From: Verrucomicrobiota bacterium
GTDB taxonomy: Bacteria > Verrucomicrobiota > Verrucomicrobiia > Opitutales > Opitutaceae
DNA length: 5,492 bases
NCBI GenBank assembly: GCA_003694825.1
Contig: RFJS01000410.1
Span: forward strand, 1-5,492
Reading direction: 5' to 3'
Shown here: positions 1 through 5,492 of the stretch, in pieces
How the letters are laid out: every line of letters begins with the position of its first letter
Numbering within the stretch: position 1 is the stretch's first letter
The notes under the pieces: model-generated
The model's input: the letters and a program-made list of their open reading frames with translations, nothing else
Database searches by the model: none
What the model was told of the DNA's origin: nothing
Position numbers and translations under genes: made by a program

Positions 1-247
1 CCAGGCCCACGGCCTATTCACGAATGAAACTTCCGGATTATGCGATTGCGCAGCAAGAGCGGTTCTGGTTTTTCTCGGCGGGTGTGAAAGCCATGGCTGT
101 AGACGCAGACAAAAAGCGCGGAGCGCCGCAGTTAATTTATGCGAAGCCGTGGCCAATCGGCGAGGAGCCATTTGGGCAATTCCTGCTATGCTTTGAGGTC
201 TATCCTCCCGATCCAATCCTTCAACGCACCTACGCGAAACCCTCCCG
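1..247. other. Upstream region without a convincing gene; presumed operon promoter region
   Basis: This stretch precedes the first supported gene. It is visibly more A/T-rich than the genes that follow. The only forward open frame (24-251, 75 codons) has mixed third positions, no recognisable domain and no ribosome binding site, so I do not call it a gene. A-T rich patches such as TTAATTTAT (132-140) and TATGCT (187-192) could be -10 elements, but neither has a good -35 partner at 16-18 bases. No good FNR/ANR palindrome is present. I see no tRNA, terminator or repeat. The operon promoter may lie here or left of the window. Confidence 0.4.
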
Positions 248-445
248 ATGAACGTCATTCTGCTCACCGTTTTTGTCGGCTTTGTGCTGGTGAGTCTGTT
301 TGCGGTTCTGTTCCTGCAATTTCGGCGGGATGCCGAGACGAGCAGCCCTGAGCGCGACAGCCTCATGCCTTTCGAGGAGGAGTTTACCCTTCCGGCGGAT
401 CGGTCCGGTGCGGGCGGGGCGAATGCCCCCGGAGCCGAGCGTTGA
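248..445 (+). CDS. Small single-helix membrane protein, CcoS/CcoQ-like, upstream of ccoNO
   Basis: This 65-residue protein starts almost at once with a hydrophobic helix (residues 3-23), followed by the basic stop-transfer pair R26-R27 and a polar, acidic tail. Its size, N-terminal helix and acidic tail suit the small cbb3 proteins: CcoS, an assembly factor needed for haem/copper insertion, or CcoQ, a stabilising subunit. The tail has S32-S33 and then P41, E43-E45, T47 and P49. The CcoQ encoded at 2847 has the same residues at the same spacing, which favours a CcoQ relative; the helix beginning at residue 3 is more like CcoS. No Shine-Dalgarno sequence precedes the ATG. The first bases overlap by 4 the end of a doubtful upstream frame. 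A 77-base gap without obvious signals separates it from ccoNO. Membership of the oxidase operon is likely; the choice between CcoS and CcoQ is open. Confidence 0.68.
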   Translation: MNVILLTVFVGFVLVSLFAVLFLQFRRDAETSSPERDSLMPFEEEFTLPADRSGAGGANAPGAER

Positions 446-522
446 CCCCGTCGCGCTGGTGTTCGCTGGTTGCACGCTAATCTGCCAACCCCTCTGAACG
501 AGCCTCCCTGTAAATCCAATCC

Positions 523-2846
<2,324 letters not shown>

Positions 2847-2850
<4 letters not shown>

Positions 2851-3038
2851 GTTCGCGCGTCGCCTTCGAAGCCTGGCAGATGGTGTTTCCGCCCATCGGA
2901 TTCATCGTCTTCTTCACGCTCTTCATCTGGCTCTTCGTCCGGGCCGTTCGCATGAAACAGTCGTCCCTCAATCATCTCGAAAACCTTCCCCTCGAAGAGG
3001 AAATCACCCGTCCCGTCACCCATGGCCAATCCGAGTGA
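2847..3038 (+). CDS. ccoQ: cbb3-type cytochrome oxidase subunit CcoQ (FixQ-like)
   Basis: This 63-residue protein has one membrane helix (about residues 13-31), basic residues R32, R35 and K37 just after it, and an acidic tail with N46-L47-P48 and E50-E52. That matches the CcoQ/FixQ pattern of one helix, then a cytoplasmic tail ending near an N-L-P-acidic motif. In other bacteria CcoQ is not catalytic but stabilises the association of CcoP with the CcoNO core. Its position between ccoNO and ccoP is the canonical one. The start overlaps the ccoNO stop as ATGA behind a good Shine-Dalgarno site, and its last 17 bases overlap ccoP, so it is probably made by translational coupling. The tail closely resembles that of the small protein encoded at 248-445. 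CcoQ sequences are poorly conserved, so the call rests on architecture and position. Confidence 0.82.
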
Positions 3039-3585
3039 AAACAACCCTTCCGGAATTCCGGTTCGCCCGCATACCTACGACGGCATCCAGGAATACGACA
3101 ACCGCCTGCCGAACTGGTGGCTCTTCACCCTCTACATCACGATCGCCTTCTCGATCGTGTATTGGTTCTACTACCACATCTCCGGGGTGGGCGCCACGGA
3201 TGAGGAGAAGCTCGCGGTCGCCCTCCAGCAGGTGGAGGAGGCCCGCAAGGCGTCCGCCGTCGGCGATCTCGACGATGCGAAACTCTGGGCGATGAGCCGT
3301 GACGATGCCGTCGTTGCCGCCGGGCGGGAGGTTTTCGAAACCAACTGTGTCGCCTGCCACCTCGCCAGCCTCCGCGGCAAGGAGGAGAGCCCTGCGGCGA
3401 TCGGGCCGAGCCTCGTCGACAGCGAGTGGATCCACGGCGGCAATCCCATGGACATTCGCAACACGGTTTCCAACGGCGTCCTCGAAAAAGGCATGCCGGC
3501 CTGGGGCACGGTGCTCGGCGACCAGAAGGTGGCCGAGGTCGTGGCCTACATCCTCAGCCACCACGACGCGCCGGCCGGCAACTGA
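3022..3585 (+). CDS. ccoP: cbb3-type cytochrome c oxidase subunit III, mono-haem CcoP
   Basis: Membrane-anchored c-type cytochrome that takes electrons from cytochrome c donors and passes them toward CcoO. Residues 18-53 form the FixP/CcoP N-terminal module, with the conserved run DGIQEYDNRLPNWW leading into one helix (about 32-53). A charged, probably helical stretch (about 60-80) follows. One cytochrome c domain (about 95-184) has C109-x-x-C112-H113 and the likely axial ligand M158 in a GMPAWG motif. At 187 residues it is much shorter than the classical CcoP of roughly 300, which carries two haems; only one CxxCH is present. The reading frame is clean to its stop and the single domain is complete, so this looks like a natural mono-haem form, not a truncation. 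It overlaps ccoQ by 17 bases and has no close Shine-Dalgarno site. ccoG begins 30 bases after it. Confidence 0.95.
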   Translation: MANPSENNPSGIPVRPHTYDGIQEYDNRLPNWWLFTLYITIAFSIVYWFYYHISGVGATDEEKLAVALQQVEEARKASAVGDLDDAKLWAMSRDDAVVAAGREVFETNCVACHLASLRGKEESPAAIGPSLVDSEWIHGGNPMDIRNTVSNGVLEKGMPAWGTVLGDQKVAEVVAYILSHHDAPAGN

Positions 3586-3593
3586 CCGGCCGG
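3571..3593 (+). other. GC-rich hairpin straddling the ccoP stop codon
   Basis: CCGGCCGG at 3571-3578 recurs at 3586-3593. The 8-mer is its own reverse complement, so the RNA can form a perfect 8-base-pair stem with the 7-base loop CAACTGA, which contains most of the last codon and the ccoP stop. No T run follows; the next bases are purine-rich (GAAGGGGGAAG). It is therefore not a standard intrinsic terminator. It could stabilise the 3' end of a ccoNOQP transcript or tune expression between the oxidase genes and ccoGHI. The function is inferred. Confidence 0.45.
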
Positions 3594-3615
3594 GAAGGGG
3601 GAAGACGTCTGGCGT

Positions 3616-5073
3616 ATGGCTGCGAAAGAGATGAAGAAAACCCGCCGGCAGGGGCCGAGCCGCGAGCGGCTTGCCACCGTCGGCGAGGACGGGTCCCGCC
3701 TTGTCGTGCACCCGGCCGATACGCGGGGGCGTTTCACGGTCCTTCGGCGTGTCGCCGCGGTCCTGCTGATCGCGGTCTATGTGCTGCTTCCATGGATACC
3801 TGTCAACGGCTACCCGGCGGTTTTCTTCGATCTGGCGAATCTGCGCTTTCACCTCTTCGGCGCCACCCTTTCCGTACACGATCTGTGGCTCGGGTTCTTT
3901 CTCATCACCGGTTTGGCCTTTTCGCTGTTTTTCGTCACGGCGTTGTTCGGCCGCATCTGGTGCGGCTGGGCGTGTCCCCAGACCGTGTTTCTCGAGCACG
4001 TCTTCCGGCGCATCGAGCGGTTTCTCGAGGGCGATGCCGTCGCGCGGAAGCGCCTCGATCAATCGCCATGGACGGCTGAGAAATTTCTGCGCCGCGGGAC
4101 CAAGCATGTGCTCTTCCTGGTCTGCGCCGCGCTCATTGCGCACATCCTGCTCTCCTATTTTGTGTCGATTCCCGGTCTTTGGGGGATGATCACCCACTCG
4201 CCGCTCGAGCACTGGCGGCCGTTTGTGTTCATCGTCATCGCCACCGGATTGTTGTATTTCAATTTCTCGTGGTTCCGGGAACAGCTCTGCATCATCATCT
4301 GCCCCTACGGGCGTCTGCAATCCGCGCTCATTGACGACGATTCGATCGTTATCGGCTACGATGAAAAGCGCGGCGAACCCCGCGGCCGCACCCATGGCCG
4401 CGAGCGCGATCCGCATCTCGGCGATTGTGTGGACTGTTTCCGTTGCGTGCAGGTGTGCCCCACGGGCATCGACATCCGGCAGGGACTGCAGCTCGAGTGC
4501 ATCGGTTGCGCCAACTGCATCGATGCGTGCGACAAGGTCATGGACCGGCTCGGCCGCCCGCGCGGCCTGATCCGCTACGACTCGCTCAACGGGCTCGCGG
4601 GAAAACCGCGGCGGATCCTGCGCCCGCGCATCATCCTCTACACGGTGCTGTTGGTCATCGGTCTTGTCGTCGCCAGCGTCTCCATCTCGCGGTATGAGCC
4701 GGCCACCTTCAACATCGTCCGCCTTCAGGGGGCGGCCTACTACGTGGATGAGACCAGCGTGCGCAACCAGTTCACCGTGCGCGTGATCAACAAGACGATG
4801 GAGTCGCAGCGTTATACGCTCGAAGCGCGTCCGGCCGCGGATGGGATCGAGGGCTTCTCCATCGTCGGATGGGATGCGCCGGTGACGGTCGAGGCCAATG
4901 GCGAGGTCGTCCGGCCGCTGGTGCTGCGCATCGCCCGCGGCGCCTACAACGGCGGGTTCCCGGTGCGCGTCGAATTGCACGACGAAGGCGGGACGGTTGC
5001 GCTCAGCCACACGGTCGAATTCATCGGGCCCGATCCGCGGCTCTTCAAGGCGCATGAAAAGGCTGTTCCGTGA
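3616..5073 (+). CDS. ccoG: Cytochrome oxidase accessory protein CcoG (FixG/RdxA family)
   Basis: Membrane iron-sulfur protein needed for cbb3 maturation; family members have been described as reducing Cu(II) to Cu(I) for delivery to CuB. The 485-residue length is normal. Helices lie at about 46-65, 90-112, 165-186, 203-221 and 339-358. The polyferredoxin-family motifs C116-G-W-A-C120-P and C225-x3-C229-P come before two 4Fe-4S clusters, C271-x2-C274-x2-C277-x3-C281-P and C295-x2-C298-x2-C301-x3-C305. Residues from about 360 to the end form the C-terminal Ig-like domain typical of FixG. The ATG at 3616 is chosen because purine-rich GGAAGGGGGAAG (3593-3604) lies upstream; M6 at 3631 is an alternative that barely changes the protein. 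It follows ccoP by 30 bases and overlaps the ccoH-like gene by 20, in the usual ccoGHI order. Confidence 0.96.
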   Translation: MAAKEMKKTRRQGPSRERLATVGEDGSRLVVHPADTRGRFTVLRRVAAVLLIAVYVLLPWIPVNGYPAVFFDLANLRFHLFGATLSVHDLWLGFFLITGLAFSLFFVTALFGRIWCGWACPQTVFLEHVFRRIERFLEGDAVARKRLDQSPWTAEKFLRRGTKHVLFLVCAALIAHILLSYFVSIPGLWGMITHSPLEHWRPFVFIVIATGLLYFNFSWFREQLCIIICPYGRLQSALIDDDSIVIGYDEKRGEPRGRTHGRERDPHLGDCVDCFRCVQVCPTGIDIRQGLQLECIGCANCIDACDKVMDRLGRPRGLIRYDSLNGLAGKPRRILRPRIILYTVLLVIGLVVASVSISRYEPATFNIVRLQGAAYYVDETSVRNQFTVRVINKTMESQRYTLEARPAADGIEGFSIVGWDAPVTVEANGEVVRPLVLRIARGAYNGGFPVRVELHDEGGTVALSHTVEFIGPDPRLFKAHEKAVP

Positions 5074-5197
5074 CCGGCCCTGGCTCTGGGTTGTCGTTGC
5101 CTTCCTCGCCCTCATCGGGGCGTGGGTCACCCTGATCGTCGTGGCGAACCGGCATCCGATGGAGCCCATTCCCGTCGAGCCCGTGCGGCGCCCATGA
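5054..5197 (+). CDS. ccoH: Very short CcoH/FixH-like membrane protein
   Basis: This 47-residue protein has a basic N-terminus (K2, R3, R6, R8), one helix (about 11-31) and a short proline-rich tail (H34-P47). Its position between ccoG and ccoI is that of CcoH, an assembly factor that contacts the oxidase. The residues around the helix (RPW, then GAWVTLIVVANRHP) resemble the N-terminal anchor of FixH proteins, but the extracytoplasmic domain that brings typical CcoH to about 150 residues is absent. The ATG is preceded by AAGG (5047-5050) and overlaps the last 20 bases of ccoG, suggesting coupling. Its stop overlaps a further ATG (ATGA at 5194) that is in frame with ccoI. It is probably a real small gene; CcoH homology is inferred from position and the helix, not from a full domain. 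Confidence 0.62.
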   Translation: MKRLFRDRPWLWVVVAFLALIGAWVTLIVVANRHPMEPIPVEPVRRP

Positions 5198-5220
5198 GCG
5201 TTGCCCCACGTGCTGAATAG
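5194..5220 (+). other. Eight-codon frame in phase with ccoI, ended by an in-frame TAG
   Basis: The ATG at 5194 overlaps the ccoH stop as ATGA, the same coupled arrangement as ccoNO/ccoQ. It reads MSVAPRAE and then meets TAG at 5218-5220. The frame is exactly that of ccoI: reading through the TAG leads without another stop into the CcoI cysteine motif. This may be the original ccoI start disrupted by a nonsense change, a short leader peptide, or a sequence error. No close Shine-Dalgarno site precedes it. Confidence 0.5.
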
Positions 5221-5235
5221 CGTGACAATGCTCTC

Positions 5236-5492
5236 GTGGCTGAAACACGCACCCAGTCCGATCGCGGACAGACGCCTGGCGATCCGGCGGCGGATGGCCA
5301 GGTCGCCTGCGTGCATTGCGGGACACGGTTTCGCCCCACCGCGGATCGTTGCGAATTCTGCTGTGCCGGCTGCGAATACGTCTACCGGCTGATCACCGGG
5401 CAAAAGCTCGATCGCTTTTACCAGCTGCGCGATCGCCGCACCGGACCGGTGCGCTCGACGGTCTTTCAGCCCCGCGATTATCGCTGGCTCGA
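5236..5492 (+). CDS. ccoI: N-terminal part of CcoI, copper-transporting P1B-type ATPase (runs off the window)
   Basis: The frame stays open from 5221 to the window end. With no in-frame ATG after the TAG at 5218, the first plausible start is GTG at 5236, giving 85 complete codons before the edge. The protein begins with a polar stretch and then a cysteine cluster: C25-x2-C28, C39, C42-C43 and C46, followed by EYVYRLITGQKLDRFYQLR. This matches the metal-binding module at the N-terminus of CcoI/FixI ATPases (C-x2-C-G, then F-C-C-x-G-C-E and a tyrosine-rich segment). CcoI moves copper across the inner membrane for the CuB centre. The ferredoxin-like metal-binding domain, membrane helices and ATPase domains would lie beyond the window. 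It comes after the ccoH-like gene, as expected. The start is uncertain: GTG 5236 has no clear Shine-Dalgarno site and an ATG in the same frame sits before the TAG. Confidence 0.85.
   Translation, partial: MAETRTQSDRGQTPGDPAADGQVACVHCGTRFRPTADRCEFCCAGCEYVYRLITGQKLDRFYQLRDRRTGPVRSTVFQPRDYRWL

Noticed and set aside
172..192. TTGGGC and TATGCT as a promoter pair
   Set aside because: The spacing is 9 bases, not 16-18. A sigma-54 reading also fails because the GG and GC elements are off by one base.
193..206. FNR/ANR-like site TTGAG-N4-ATCCT
   Set aside because: It matches only 7 of the 10 conserved bases of TTGAT-N4-ATCAA and is poor in the second half. No promoter can be placed relative to it.
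24..251. Possible 75-residue protein in the upstream region
   Set aside because: It has no ribosome binding site, no recognisable domain and third-position use unlike the real genes. It is kept only as a low-interest observation.
454..470. Tandem CGCTGGT copies with 10-base period between the first small gene and ccoNO
   Set aside because: Two 7-base copies in a short gap are too few to support an operator or repeat.
4381..4402. Inverted repeat CGCGGCC / GGCCGCG with an 8-base loop
   Set aside because: It is inside the ccoG coding sequence, in a GC-rich stretch encoding Arg, Gly and His, so codon use explains it well enough.
5201..5392. Alternative 63-codon frame near the ccoI start
   Set aside because: It is in a different frame from the CcoI cysteine motif, starts at a TTG and has no recognisable feature.
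3016..5403. A 795-codon open frame on the minus strand
   Set aside because: It lies antisense to ccoP, ccoG and the ccoH-like gene, which have clear motifs. Its composition (rich in R, D, E, A, H) is typical of a GC-rich antisense shadow, and it shows no domain I recognise.

Overview
This window is one co-directional (+ strand) gene cluster for a cbb3-type (C-family) haem-copper terminal oxidase and its assembly factors. It holds a small one-helix membrane protein, a fused CcoN-CcoO subunit, CcoQ, a mono-haem CcoP, the iron-sulfur maturation protein CcoG, a very short CcoH-like protein, and the start of CcoI, the copper-transporting P-type ATPase, which runs off the right edge.

The organism is a high-GC bacterium that respires at low oxygen. 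The CcoN-CcoO fusion, the single-haem CcoP, and mostly poor Shine-Dalgarno sequences fit Verrucomicrobiota (Opitutales-like) better than the classical proteobacterial ccoNOQP type. A high-GC member of Bacteroidota or a related phylum is also possible. The lineage is inferred from gene style only.

Layout: 1-247 has no convincing gene and presumably holds the promoter, although no clear promoter or FNR box can be read. 248-445 encodes the small CcoS/CcoQ-like protein. 523-2850 is ccoNO. ccoQ (2847-3038) and ccoP (3022-3585) follow with overlapping ends, so the structural genes look translationally coupled. A GC-rich hairpin straddles the ccoP stop. After a 30-base gap comes the maturation block: ccoG (3616-5073), ccoH-like (5054-5197, overlapping ccoG by 20 bases) and ccoI (from about 5236).

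How the genes work together: CcoP and the CcoO part of the fusion pass electrons from soluble or membrane cytochrome c donors to the haem b / haem b3-CuB centre in the CcoN part, where O2 is reduced and protons are pumped. CcoQ stabilises the complex. CcoI, CcoG and CcoH serve copper delivery to CuB and assembly.

The system itself is known. The points worth a second look are: an in-frame amber codon just after an ATGA-coupled start for ccoI; two small membrane proteins flanking ccoNO that share the same C-terminal acidic motif; two extra helices at the CcoN/CcoO junction; loss of one haem in CcoP; and a CcoH reduced to little more than its membrane anchor.
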